From the NCBI RefSeq assembly GCF_002266465.3, contig NZ_CP029427.2, forward strand, positions 5,706,501-5,770,500: a stretch of DNA of 64,000 nucleotides, in the 5' to 3' direction. The stretch is from Bradyrhizobium symbiodeficiens (GTDB taxonomy: Bacteria; Pseudomonadota; Alphaproteobacteria; Rhizobiales; Xanthobacteraceae). Both the position numbers and the translations under genes were made by a program. The notes beneath the pieces were generated by a model. It had not been told where the DNA came from and made no database searches. It saw only the letters and a program-made list of their open reading frames with translations. This document shows positions 33,693 to 42,152 of the stretch, in pieces. Each line of letters starts with the position of its first letter. Within the stretch, counting starts at the first letter, position 1.

Positions 33693-34955
33693 ATGACAAG
33701 AGCTTCTCTAGCCGGCGCCGATGCGTCGACCGAAGTGCCGCTCAAGCGCCGATTGAGGCGTGCTGAGCGCGCCCGCCAGGTCAAGGCATTGGCGCTGGTG
33801 CTGCCGCTTCTCGTCTTCCTGCTCTTCACCTTCGCAGGCCCCATCGCCGGCATGCTGTGGCGCGCGGTCGATGACCGGGAGGTGCGCCAGCTTCTGCCGC
33901 AAACGGTCGCGGCTCTCGCCAGCTGGGACGGCAAGGACCTGCCGAATGAAGACGCCTTTGCTGCGCTCGCAAGCGACGTCCTGGCGGCGCGCGCCGCCGG
34001 CACCATCGCGATCGCAGCCAAGCGGCTGAACTACACGCTGAACGGCTTTCGCACGATCCTGACCAGCACGGCACGCAACCTGAAGGCCGCGCCGGAGCGA
34101 GGAGTCGCGAAGGAGACGCTGGGCAAGATCAATGCGGCCTGGCGCGAACGCGCGACATGGACGACGATCAAGGACGCCGGCGGTCCCATCACCGGCTTCT
34201 ACCTTTTGTCCGCGCTCGACCTGACGCGGAACGTCGACGGCGCAATCATCGCAGCCCCGCCGGACCAGGCGATCTACCGCGAGGTTTTCACCCGCACCTT
34301 CGTCATCAGTCTCAGCGTCACCGTCCTCTGCCTGATGCTTGGCTTTCCGGTGGCCTACCTGCTGGCGACGCTGCCGCCTGCCAGATCGAACCTGCTGATG
34401 ATCTTCGTCCTGCTGCCGTTCTGGACATCACTGCTGGTCCGCACCTGCGCCTGGATCGTGCTGTTGCAGAGCAAGGGCGTCGTCAATGACAGCCTGCACT
34501 GGCTCGGCATCATCGACCAGCCGCTGCGGCTGATCTACAATCGCTTCGGTGTCTGCGTCGCGATGACCCACGTGCTGCTGCCGTTCATGATCCTGCCGCT
34601 CTACAGCAGCATGAAAGCGATCTCGCCGGCTTACATGCGTGCCGCCGCCTCGCTCGGCGCGCCGCCGGTCACGGCCTTCTTGAGGATCTACCTGCCGCAG
34701 ACGCTACCCGGCATCGGCGCGGGAAGCCTGCTCGTCTTCATTCTCGCGCTCGGCTATTACATCACACCCGCACTCGTCGGCGGTGCCGCCGATCAGATGA
34801 TCAGCTATTTCATCGCGCTCTACACCACCGAAACCGCCAATTGGGGACTCGCTTCGGCGCTCGGGGCGGTGCTGCTGCTGGCCACCCTTCTGCTGGCGCT
34901 CCTCTACGGCAAGCTGGTGCGGGGCCAGCAGGTCACGGGAGGCATGAAAAATTGA
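33693..34955 (+). CDS. ABC importer permease 1, PotB-like with long periplasmic insert
   Basis: ATG 33693 gives 420 residues. After a basic N-terminus and first helix (ALALVLPLLVFLLFTFAGPI) there is a hydrophilic insert of about 150 residues (DDREVRQLL to AIYREVFTRTF) before the remaining five helices. Compact PotB has about 285 residues, so the insert is a real extension, also seen in some polyamine- or opine-type permeases. The EAA loop is YMRAAASLGAPPVTAFLRIY. It overlaps the next permease gene by 4 bp. Confidence 0.9.
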   Translation: MTRASLAGADASTEVPLKRRLRRAERARQVKALALVLPLLVFLLFTFAGPIAGMLWRAVDDREVRQLLPQTVAALASWDGKDLPNEDAFAALASDVLAARAAGTIAIAAKRLNYTLNGFRTILTSTARNLKAAPERGVAKETLGKINAAWRERATWTTIKDAGGPITGFYLLSALDLTRNVDGAIIAAPPDQAIYREVFTRTFVISLSVTVLCLMLGFPVAYLLATLPPARSNLLMIFVLLPFWTSLLVRTCAWIVLLQSKGVVNDSLHWLGIIDQPLRLIYNRFGVCVAMTHVLLPFMILPLYSSMKAISPAYMRAAASLGAPPVTAFLRIYLPQTLPGIGAGSLLVFILALGYYITPALVGGAADQMISYFIALYTTETANWGLASALGAVLLLATLLLALLYGKLVRGQQVTGGMKN

Positions 34956-35779
34956 GCGACAATGCTTCCTTGCGCACGCCCAGCCAGCGCATCGCGTGGA
35001 CCGCGACCATCGTCGTCTCCACGCTGGTGTTCATCTTCCTGATCGCGCCAATTTTGGCGATCATGCCGCTGTCCTTCAGCTCGGGCTCGTACCTGACCTA
35101 TCCGCTGCCCGGCCTGTCGTTGCGCTGGTACGACGACTTCATCAATTCGCCGCGCTGGATGAACGCGCTGAAGAACAGCATGATCATCGGCGTCGCCTCG
35201 ACGGCGCTGTCCATGGTGCTCGGCACGCTGGCCGCGCTTGGCCTCGCGCAATGGAAGAGCCGGTTCAAACCGCTCGTGCTCGCGTTCGTGCTGTCCCCGG
35301 TCGTGGTTCCCGGCGTCATCACCGCGGTCGGCCTGTATTTCTTCTTCGCGCCGATCGGATTGACCGGCAGCTATCTCGGCCTGATCCTGGCCCATACCGC
35401 ACTGGCGACGCCCTTCGTGGTGATCACGGTCGGCGCGACCCTGCAGAGCTTCGACACCAATCTGGCGCGCGCCGCCGCCTCGCTCGGCGCCTCGCCAATC
35501 TACGCGTTCCGCCGCGTGATCCTGCCGCTGATCCTGCCCGGCCTCGCCTCAGGCGCGCTGTTCGCCTTCGCGACCAGCTTCGACGAGGTCGTGATCGTGC
35601 TGTTCATGGCAGGTCCGGAACAACGCACCCTGCCGCGCGAAATGTTCAGCGGCATCCGCGAGAACATCAGCCCGACCATCACGGCCGCGGCGGTCATTTT
35701 GACGACGGTGTCGGTCATCCTCCTCGCGACGCTGGAAGGCTTGCGCCGGCGCAACGAACGGCTCAAGGGTGGCGGCTGA
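34952..35779 (+). CDS. ABC importer permease 2, PotC-like (TTG start)
   Basis: The frame is open from 34841 but the real start is TTG 34952, which overlaps the previous stop as TTGA and lies 9 nt after GGGAGG. The 275-residue product has six helices, with LRWYDDFINSPRWMNALKNS typical of PotC proteins and the EAA loop RAAASLGASPIYAFRRVILP. It completes the four-gene importer. Overlapping start and stop indicate coupling with the first permease. Confidence 0.88.
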   Translation: MSDNASLRTPSQRIAWTATIVVSTLVFIFLIAPILAIMPLSFSSGSYLTYPLPGLSLRWYDDFINSPRWMNALKNSMIIGVASTALSMVLGTLAALGLAQWKSRFKPLVLAFVLSPVVVPGVITAVGLYFFFAPIGLTGSYLGLILAHTALATPFVVITVGATLQSFDTNLARAAASLGASPIYAFRRVILPLILPGLASGALFAFATSFDEVVIVLFMAGPEQRTLPREMFSGIRENISPTITAAAVILTTVSVILLATLEGLRRRNERLKGGG

Positions 35780-35787
35780 TAACTTCC

Positions 35788-35811
35788 CCTCTCCCCGCTT
35801 GCGGGGAGAGG
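35788..35811 (+). terminator. GC-rich hairpin after the ABC operon
   Basis: CCTCTCCCCGC pairs with GCGGGGAGAGG almost without loop, 9 bp after the permease stop. No T-run follows, so it may work as a 3'-end stabiliser or weak terminator. It belongs to the family-F hairpin type. Confidence 0.5.
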
Positions 35812-35945
35812 CAAAGGAAACACCGCCGCCCCTGCTTATTTCTCCACCCCCTCACGCATCTTTGCATTAACTGCCGCGACCGATTGCGGTTAGAACACTC
35901 CCCTCAACAAAGCCCAAACAACAACACACAGGGAGAAGAACAACC

Positions 35946-37157
35946 ATGCAAAAACTCATCGCCACCCTCGCGACCGGTCTCGCCCTTGCCGCTACGTCCG
36001 GCACCGCGCAGGCGCAGATTTCCGACGACGTGGTCAAGATCGGCGTGCTGACGGACATGTCGAGCCTCTATGCGGACGCGACCGGCAAGGGTTCGCTCGC
36101 CGCCGTCGAGATGGCGGTCGCCGATTACGGCGCCAAGGTTGCGGGCAAGCCCGTACAGGTGGTTGCCGCCGATCACCAGAACAAGCCCGATGTCGGCGTC
36201 AACATCGCTCGCAACTGGTACGACAACGACAAGGTCGATGCGATCTTCGACGTGCCGACGTCCTCGGTGGCGTTGCCGGTCTCGGCACTGACGCGCGAGA
36301 AGAACAAGATCAACATCAATTCCGGCGGCGGCTCGTCAGACATCACCGGCACCGCCTGCTCGCCCAACACCGTGCACTGGACTTACGACACCTATGCGCT
36401 GTCGAACGTCGCCGGCAAGGCGATGGTCAAGCGCGGCGAGGACACCTGGTTCTTCATCACCGCCGACTACGCCTTCGGCATGGCGCTGCAGCGCGACGCT
36501 GCCAACGTGGTCAAGGAAAGCGGCGGCAAGGTGCTCGGCGAGGTCCGCCATCCGCTCAATTCGTCGGACTTCTCCTCATTCCTGCTGCAGGCCCAGGCCT
36601 CGAAGGCCAAGGTGGTCGCGCTGGCCAATGCCGGCGGCGACACCACCAATGCGTTGAAGCAGGCGTCCGAGTTCGGCCTGACCCAGGGCGGCCAGAAGAT
36701 GATCGCGCTGTTGCAGGAAATCACCGACACCCATTCGCTCGGCATCAAGGCGACGCAGGGCCTGATCGTCACCGACGCCTTCTACTGGGACATGAACGAT
36801 GAGACCCGCGCCTTCTCCAAGCGCTTCAACGAGAAGGTCGGCCATATGCCGACCATGATCCAGGCCGGGCTCTATTCGGCGACCATGCATTATCTGAAGG
36901 CGATCGACGCCATCAAGACCGACGAGGCGCCGAAGGTGATGGCGCAGATGCGCGCCACGCCGGTTAACGACTTCTTCGCCAAGAACGGCAAGATCCGCAT
37001 CGACGGCCGCATGGTCCACGACATGTATCTGTTCGAGGTCAAGAAGCCCGAGGAATCCAAGGGCGAGTGGGACCTCTACAAGCTGATCGCCACCGTGCCG
37101 GGCGACGAGGCGTTCCGGCCCCTCGACAAGGGCGGCTGTCCGCTGGTGACGCACTGA
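35946..37157 (+). CDS. LivK-like periplasmic binding protein (orphan)
   Basis: The 403-residue protein has a signal peptide ending SGTAQAQ and the type 1 periplasmic-binding fold of branched-chain amino-acid and urea/amide binding proteins: VVKIGVLTDMSSLYADATGK, AVEMAVADYG, VSALTREKNKININSGGGSS, and DYAFGMALQRDAANVVKESG. No LivHMGF membrane or ATPase genes are next to it, so it must use a transporter encoded elsewhere or act as a sensor. AGGGAGAAGAACAACC is its ribosome site. It is flanked on both sides by hairpin elements. Confidence 0.9.
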   Translation: MQKLIATLATGLALAATSGTAQAQISDDVVKIGVLTDMSSLYADATGKGSLAAVEMAVADYGAKVAGKPVQVVAADHQNKPDVGVNIARNWYDNDKVDAIFDVPTSSVALPVSALTREKNKININSGGGSSDITGTACSPNTVHWTYDTYALSNVAGKAMVKRGEDTWFFITADYAFGMALQRDAANVVKESGGKVLGEVRHPLNSSDFSSFLLQAQASKAKVVALANAGGDTTNALKQASEFGLTQGGQKMIALLQEITDTHSLGIKATQGLIVTDAFYWDMNDETRAFSKRFNEKVGHMPTMIQAGLYSATMHYLKAIDAIKTDEAPKVMAQMRATPVNDFFAKNGKIRIDGRMVHDMYLFEVKKPEESKGEWDLYKLIATVPGDEAFRPLDKGGCPLVTH

Positions 37158-37176
37158 GCGGTGACGCACCGTGCGA

Positions 37177-37243
37177 CCTCTCCCCGCAAGCGGGGCGAGG
37201 TAAGAAAACACACGCCAGCGCGCCCGGTGAAAACCGGGCGCGC
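37177..37243 (+). terminator. Two consecutive hairpins after livK-like gene
   Basis: The first (37177-37200) is CCTCTCCCCG-CAAG-CGGGGCGAGG with one mismatch, a family-F hairpin. The second (37218-37243) is a perfect 11-bp stem GCGCGCCCGGT with a GAAA tetraloop, followed by CTCGTTC rather than a T-run. They separate convergent genes and probably end transcription from both sides. Confidence 0.55.
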
Positions 37244-37268
37244 CTCGTTCAGGCGGTTGGAAGCCGCA

Positions 37269-37802
37269 TTACTCCGAGTACTTGAACTCGGGCATGTTCT
37301 TCAACTCGTCCTTGGTCGCATTGAACACGGCGTGGTCCGGGTACCACTTCGAGGTCGACGACGTAGTCGAAGCGGCCGGGGCCATCGTCGTGGTCTTTTC
37401 AGTGCCGGTCGCGGCGCCCGTCGTGGTGGTCGTCGTCGCCGGCTTGGTGGTAGTGGTCGAAGCCACCGCTTCGTTGACGAACTTCAGCTTCTCGTAGGGC
37501 ACGGCGACCAGATGCTCGCCCAAGCCGAGGAAGCCGCCGACACCGATCACGGCGATCTTGATGTCGCCGCTCTTGTCCATCAAGAGGTCGCTGATCGTGC
37601 CGATGTTCTCGTTGGCGTCATTGTAGACCTTCAGGCCGTCCATCTTCGAGGTGCGCCACTGGCCCGACGCCGTCGTGGTGGTCGTCGTGGCGGTGGTGGC
37701 CGCGGCAGGCGTCTTGTCGGTGGTCGCGGTCGGCGATTGTGCGAACGCAACGGTAGCTAGCAGTGCGGTGCCGGCAAGACCGGCGGCGATCGATTTCATC
37801 AT
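37269..37802 (-). CDS. Exported PRC-barrel domain protein with Thr-rich linkers
   Basis: ATG 37802 (after GGAGAGGACAAC) gives 177 residues: signal peptide ending ATVAFAQSP, a Thr/Ala linker (TTATTTTTTASG), a PRC-barrel domain of about 75 residues (WRTSKMDGLKVYNDANENIG, then TISDLLMDKSGDIKIAVIGV), a second Thr-rich linker and a C-terminal WYPDHAVFNATKDELKNMPE segment. PRC-barrel proteins of rhizobia are often periplasmic, and the C-terminal segment is common in them. The role is unknown; stress association is only a general impression for such families. Confidence 0.82.
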   Translation of the reverse strand: MMKSIAAGLAGTALLATVAFAQSPTATTDKTPAAATTATTTTTTASGQWRTSKMDGLKVYNDANENIGTISDLLMDKSGDIKIAVIGVGGFLGLGEHLVAVPYEKLKFVNEAVASTTTTKPATTTTTTGAATGTEKTTTMAPAASTTSSTSKWYPDHAVFNATKDELKNMPEFKYSE

Positions 37803-38046
37803 GTTGTCCTCTCCTTCACGAAAACTCGTGTGGAGGAAACAGCGATGATCACCCGCAGTTCCGTGCGCGCCGCAATTTCGTCGCGCAATGCGCGAGCGCG
37901 ACAATTTTGCAAGGACTGTTCTTTGCGAGGACTGTTCCTGCGTCACCCAGGAACATTTTGCGGCGCACGGTTCCCCGCCTGCGATCATGCGCCCTGGGTG
38001 AAGCACGATCGCGGCGAGGACCCGCGCCGACCCGCGTCGCTCAGGG

Positions 38047-38619
38047 TCAGCTCTTGTAGTCGATCAGAAGCGCGGAGAAGTCGGAATTGCCGGACGAGCC
38101 GCCGTTGGCGCCGTAGGACGAGCTCGACGATTGCGACTGCTGCAGCGCCTGAAGGAACTGCTGGAGAATCTCGGCCGTGGTGGCATCGGTCGACGTGCTG
38201 CTGGTCGAGTCCGTGGATGACGCCGAATCCGAAGAGCTGTCGTCCGGCGGCGGACCGGGCGGAGGTCCGCCTGCACCACCGGGGCCGCCCGCCCCGCCCG
38301 GACCGCCCGCGAAGGCGGACTGAAACACATTCTTCAGCTCCTCGGCCTGATCCGAGGTCAGCGTCCCGTTCGACACCTGGTTCGAAATGAGGTCGTCGAT
38401 CTTCGCCTGCACGTCGTCCTTGGAGGGGCGCGTGCCGCTTGACTGGTCGCTCGACCGGCTCTGCTGGAGTGCGGTGTCGATGTCGGTCAGTGCCGTCGAG
38501 AGCGCCGACTGGTCCGACGACGAGATCGTGCCGGCGGACACTTCCGATTGCAATTCCTGCTGCAGCCGCTGCAGCGGCGACTGGTGGTTGCCGGCGGAGG
38601 CCGCCGAAATCGAGGTCAT
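38047..38619 (-). CDS. Ser/Gln-rich hypothetical protein with Gly/Pro hinge
   Basis: ATG 38619 (GGAGCC upstream) gives 190 residues; upstream open frame is antisense to the response regulator and ignored. The N-terminal 100 residues are helical and Gln/Ser-rich with two similar segments, SEVSAGTISSSDQSALSTAL and SNQVSNGTLTSDQAEELKNV, each G-T-[I/L]-[ST]-[S]-D-Q, suggesting an internal duplication. A GGPGGAGGPGGAGGPPPGPP hinge follows, then a Ser/Asp/Thr run and a Gln/Ser-rich C-terminus ending DYKS. There is no signal peptide. It is divergent from the OmpR-type two-component operon with a 180-bp gap. Confidence 0.7.
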   Translation of the reverse strand: MTSISAASAGNHQSPLQRLQQELQSEVSAGTISSSDQSALSTALTDIDTALQQSRSSDQSSGTRPSKDDVQAKIDDLISNQVSNGTLTSDQAEELKNVFQSAFAGGPGGAGGPGGAGGPPPGPPPDDSSSDSASSTDSTSSTSTDATTAEILQQFLQALQQSQSSSSSYGANGGSSGNSDFSALLIDYKS

Positions 38620-38799
38620 GATGGCTCCGTGGATTTTGCGGGGTTTCGTCGCGGACCACGCCACGGTATGGTTAACGGCCTTAACGAGACCTTGCCGCTC
38701 CGCAACCCGGCGATTGCCGTTTGTTGCGGAAAGCCAGGGAGAAACAATCCGAAACAAAAATCTTCGCCATTTGGCCCGAATCTTGGACAAACAAAGCGC

Positions 38800-39570
38800 A
38801 TGGCCATTCCCAATCCCAACATCCTGGTCGTCGAAGACGATCGCGAAACCCGGACATTGATTGCGAAGTACCTGCGCAACAACGCCTGCAACGTCACCGC
38901 CGTGAGCGACGGCCGCGAGATGTCGCGCGCCATGGCCGATCATCGCATCGACCTGATCATCCTCGACGTCATGCTGCCCGGCGAAGACGGTCTCAGCCTG
39001 TGCCGCAAGGTGCGTGCCGAGGCGCAGACGCCGATCATCATGCTGACCGCGCGCGGCGAGGACGTCGACCGTATCGTCGGCCTCGAGATGGGTGCGGACG
39101 ACTATTTGCCGAAGCCGTTCAACCCGCGCGAGCTGCTCGCCCGCATCAACGCGGTGCTGCGCCGCCAGGCCGCGGCTCGAGCGGCCAGTTCGATCGAAGG
39201 CGCCTCCACGCTCGTGTTCGAAGGCTGGCGCATCGACCTGCGCCTGCGCGAGCTGCGCAATCCCGAAGGCGCCCGCGTCGCGGTGACCAGCGCCGAATTC
39301 GATCTGTTGCGCACGTTCTGCGAACGGCCCGGCCGCGTGCTGTCGCGCGACAGCCTGCTCGACCTCACCCAAGGGCGCAACACCGGATCGTTCGAACGGT
39401 CCATCGACGTGCTGGTCAGCCGCATCCGCCGCAAGATCGAGCCCAATCCGGCCGATCCCATCCTCATCAAGACGGTCCGCTCTGGCGGCTATCTGTTCAC
39501 GCCGAGAACGCAGGCTGCGAGCCCTCTGACGGCAGGCACTGAAGTGGTTGCGGCGCCCCTGAGCAGTTGA
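38800..39570 (+). CDS. OmpR family response regulator
   Basis: ATG 38800 gives 256 residues. The receiver domain has the acidic pair in VVEDD (residues 11-14), phosphoacceptor Asp56 in LIILDVMLP and Lys105 in YLPKPFN. The C-terminal winged helix (about 150-240) carries SAEFDLLRTFCERPGRVLSR and the wing KTVRSGGYLFTP. It is co-transcribed with the histidine kinase that starts 14 bp after its stop. The pair looks like the OmpR/EnvZ- or RstAB-type systems; target genes are not known, though a divergent Ser/Gln-rich protein gene is adjacent. Confidence 0.92.
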   Translation: MAIPNPNILVVEDDRETRTLIAKYLRNNACNVTAVSDGREMSRAMADHRIDLIILDVMLPGEDGLSLCRKVRAEAQTPIIMLTARGEDVDRIVGLEMGADDYLPKPFNPRELLARINAVLRRQAAARAASSIEGASTLVFEGWRIDLRLRELRNPEGARVAVTSAEFDLLRTFCERPGRVLSRDSLLDLTQGRNTGSFERSIDVLVSRIRRKIEPNPADPILIKTVRSGGYLFTPRTQAASPLTAGTEVVAAPLSS

Positions 39571-39584
39571 AGGGGACGCCGACG

Positions 39585-40910
39585 ATGAAGTCGTTCGGGT
39601 TCTTTCACCTCAAGGGAATCGGCGGGCAGATCGCCGCGCTGGTGCTGGCTTCGACCGTCGCGCTCCATCTCGTCGTCACCACCGCGTTCCTGATCAGCCG
39701 GCCGGACCGCTCCGACACGCCGCCGGACGACGCGCATCAGCTGACCGATGCCGCGCTGCTGCTCGGTTCGGCCGAGGCCGGCGAGCGTCCGCGCCTGGTC
39801 GCCGATCTCGCGCGCGCCTTCCCCAAGCTCGGCATCGAAATACTCGCGCCCGGCTCAGCAAGCGTCGAGGAGAACGACAACCAGCACCTGCACGGGATGC
39901 GCCGTCATCTCGGACGCGACTACAAGGCCGTGCTTCTGACCCCGAGCGGTACCGGATCGCGCGTCGGCGTCGAGTTGCCTGACGGCACCATGATCGCCGG
40001 ACGCGTCGAGGGCGGGCCGCGGCCATGGTTCTGGGGCGGCCCGTGGCTGATGGCTTTGATGACCGCTTTCATCTGCGTCAGCGTACTCGGGCTGTGGGCG
40101 GCGCGCGCGCTGGCGGCGCCGCTATCGTCCTTCGCCAAGGCCGCCGAGAATTTCAGCGTCGACGGCGGAGCGGAGCCGCTGCCGGAGCGCGGCCCCGAGG
40201 AGATCCGTTCGGTGGCGCGTGCGCTCAACCGCATGCACGAGCGGATCGCGCGGCTGATGTCGGACCGCACCCGGATGCTGGCCGCGATCAGCCACGATCT
40301 GCGCACGCCGATCACGCGGCTGCGCCTGCGCGCCGAGTTCATCGAGGACGAAGGCAACCGCAAGCGCATGCTGATCGATCTCGACCAGATGCGATCGATG
40401 CTGGAAAGTGTGCTGTCGCTGCTGCGCAACGACCGCAAGGTCGAGGCGGTGACGCTGGTCGACATCGCCAGCACGCTGCAACTCGTCGCCGACCAGTTCG
40501 GCGACATGGGCCATGTCGTGCATTACGACGGGCCGGCGTCCGCGACCGCCGCCGCGCGGCCCGAGGATCTGCATCGCGGCATCACCAATCTCGTCGAGAA
40601 CGCGGTGCGGTTCGGCGCCGAGGTGACGATCCGCCTCGACATATCGCACACCACGCTCGTCATCGACGTCGAGGACGACGGCCCCGGCATTTCGGACGCG
40701 CGCAAGCAGGAGATGCTGGAGCCGTTCGTGCGCGGCGACGATGCGCGCACCATGGACGAGTCCACCGGCTTCGGGCTCGGCTTGTCGATCGCGCGCGCGA
40801 TCGCGATCGCCCATGGCGGCGAGCTGTCGCTGCACGACCGCAGCCCCCATGGACTGATCGTGCGGATGCAATTGCCGCTCTGGCAGCAGCCGCGGCTCGC
40901 GGCGGCCTAA
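39585..40910 (+). CDS. Sensor histidine kinase, EnvZ-like
   Basis: ATG 39585, preceded by GAAGGGG, gives 441 residues; a TTG at 39567 overlapping the regulator stop is the alternative start. There are two membrane helices (about 12-36 and 152-175) bounding a small periplasmic domain with an HLHGMRRHL segment, then a HAMP region, HisKA with His237 in AAISHDLRTP, and the ATPase domain with N-box NLVENAVRFG, G1 DDGPGIS and G2 GFGLGLSIA. It would phosphorylate the upstream OmpR-type regulator. The signal is unknown. Confidence 0.9.
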   Translation: MKSFGFFHLKGIGGQIAALVLASTVALHLVVTTAFLISRPDRSDTPPDDAHQLTDAALLLGSAEAGERPRLVADLARAFPKLGIEILAPGSASVEENDNQHLHGMRRHLGRDYKAVLLTPSGTGSRVGVELPDGTMIAGRVEGGPRPWFWGGPWLMALMTAFICVSVLGLWAARALAAPLSSFAKAAENFSVDGGAEPLPERGPEEIRSVARALNRMHERIARLMSDRTRMLAAISHDLRTPITRLRLRAEFIEDEGNRKRMLIDLDQMRSMLESVLSLLRNDRKVEAVTLVDIASTLQLVADQFGDMGHVVHYDGPASATAAARPEDLHRGITNLVENAVRFGAEVTIRLDISHTTLVIDVEDDGPGISDARKQEMLEPFVRGDDARTMDESTGFGLGLSIARAIAIAHGGELSLHDRSPHGLIVRMQLPLWQQPRLAAA

Positions 40911-40911
40911 T

Positions 40912-41112
40912 TCACGCCGCGAGCGGCGGGTGCTCGATCGCCGCCTCGTCGAAGATCGCCACGGCCTCGAAGCGATAATTGCAGGCGTGGCAGGTCCAGA
41001 GATAGGAGACACGCCCCTCACCCGGCTCGATCCAGTCGGGCCGCGGGATCGGCATGCCGCATTGGGCACAGGGGTTTTGCCTGGGGGTCTCACTGAGGAC
41101 TGCTTTTGTCAT
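40912..41112 (-). CDS. Small putative zinc-ribbon protein
   Basis: The 66-residue protein has two CxxC pairs: CAQC at residues 15-18 and CHAC near 41-44, spaced as in a zinc ribbon, with RPDWIEPGEGRVSYLW between. GGGAGAGGTGCC precedes ATG 41112. The stop faces the histidine-kinase stop with one base between. Function unknown; it may bind nucleic acid or protein. Confidence 0.7.
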   Translation of the reverse strand: MTKAVLSETPRQNPCAQCGMPIPRPDWIEPGEGRVSYLWTCHACNYRFEAVAIFDEAAIEHPPLAA

Positions 41113-41350
41113 GGCACCTCTCCCGATTTGCTAGCCGCTTCCTACTCGCTTTCGCGGGCTCGCGCGACTAGACAGCCTTTCTGCCGCGAGCGGGCATCCG
41201 CCTGAGGGAACCCGTATCCCGGCATTGAGTCGTAACAACGGCTCGGCGCCGCCAAATCGTTAACGGCGGCGTTTGGTCACATCATCGCCGCGTTCGACAG
41301 GCCTATCGGCCATCGGGCGCAGGTCACTCATAGGACCTCAGGAATATCTG

Positions 41351-41896
41351 ATGAAATTTTTACGCATTGCCGCGCTGCTCGCGGCCGGATTGACATTGCC
41401 ACAGGCCGCCTTCGCCGGCGAAGCCGACTATGCCGAGATGGTCGCGGCCCATGCCCGCGCCAACGGCGTGCCGGAGGCGCTGGTGCACCGCGTCATCATG
41501 CGCGAGAGCCGTTACCAGCCGCACCTCGTCGGCCGCGGCGGCACCATCGGGCTGATGCAGATCAAGCTCGCGACCGCCCGCGGGGTCGGCTACACCGGCG
41601 ATGCCGCCGGCCTGCGCGATCCCGACACCAATCTCACTTATGCCGTGAAATACCTTGCCGGCGCCTATCGCGCCGCCAATGGCGACCACGCCCGGGCCGT
41701 ACGCTATTTCGCCGGCGGCTATTACTACGCCGCCAAGCGCCAGCGGCAGGAGATGGTGCAGCAGGCCAGCAACGAGACGAATTCCCAGGTCTGGCTCGAG
41801 CCGAACGGCAACCCGCAGCCGATGTTCGGCACTGTGCCGCACAGGAAGCTGGCCCAGCGCGTCCGCAACGCGCGGGCGCAAGTTCCCGGTCGGTAA
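41351..41896 (+). CDS. Lytic transglycosylase, SLT domain
   Basis: ATG 41351 (after AGGAATATCTG) gives 181 residues with a signal peptide ending PQAAFAGE. The SLT domain follows: VPEALVHRVIMRESRYQPHL with catalytic Glu52, GTIGLMQIKLATARGVGYTG, and DTNLTYAVKYLAGAYRAANG with YFAGGYYY. Such enzymes cut the glycan backbone of peptidoglycan in the periplasm. The C-terminal 35 residues are basic and unfolded-looking. It is a single gene with repeats downstream. Confidence 0.9.
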   Translation: MKFLRIAALLAAGLTLPQAAFAGEADYAEMVAAHARANGVPEALVHRVIMRESRYQPHLVGRGGTIGLMQIKLATARGVGYTGDAAGLRDPDTNLTYAVKYLAGAYRAANGDHARAVRYFAGGYYYAAKRQRQEMVQQASNETNSQVWLEPNGNPQPMFGTVPHRKLAQRVRNARAQVPGR

Positions 41897-41900
41897 TCGC

Positions 41901-41993
41901 CGTCATGGCCGGGCTTGTCCCGGCCATCCACGACCTTTCGCACGATAACAAGAACGTGGATGCCCGGGCTAAACAGCAAGCCCGGGCATGACG
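41901..41993. repeat. Palindromic repeat, family A
   Basis: A complete copy, CGTCATGGCCGGGCTTGTCC to GCCCGGGCATGACG, immediately after the lytic transglycosylase stop; each half folds as a GC hairpin around CCGGGC. Confidence 0.85.
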
Positions 41994-42040
41994 ACCGTTA
42001 ACGCGTTGACCACCCCGCCCCGCTGTCCTACATTAGCACC

Positions 42041-42149
42041 GTTCCGAGGGGTGCTCCGAGGAGGAGCTGAGATACCGCTAAATGGGCAATAACGCCCAGG
42101 ACCGCGGTGACCCTTTGAACCTGATCCGGGTCATGCCGGCGAAGGGACA
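42041..42149 (+). promoter_or_regulatory. TPP riboswitch (THI element)
   Basis: The conserved parts of the TPP aptamer are present in order: GAGGGGTGCTCC, GCTGAGATACC, a variable stem (ATGGGCAATAACGCCCA), GACCCTTTGAACCTGATCCG and GGTCATGCCGGCGAAGGGA. The aptamer ends only a few bases before the thiO ATG at 42153, so regulation is probably by hiding the ribosome site or start codon when TPP is bound, rather than by a long terminator. Confidence 0.95.
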
Positions 42150-42152
42150 GGG

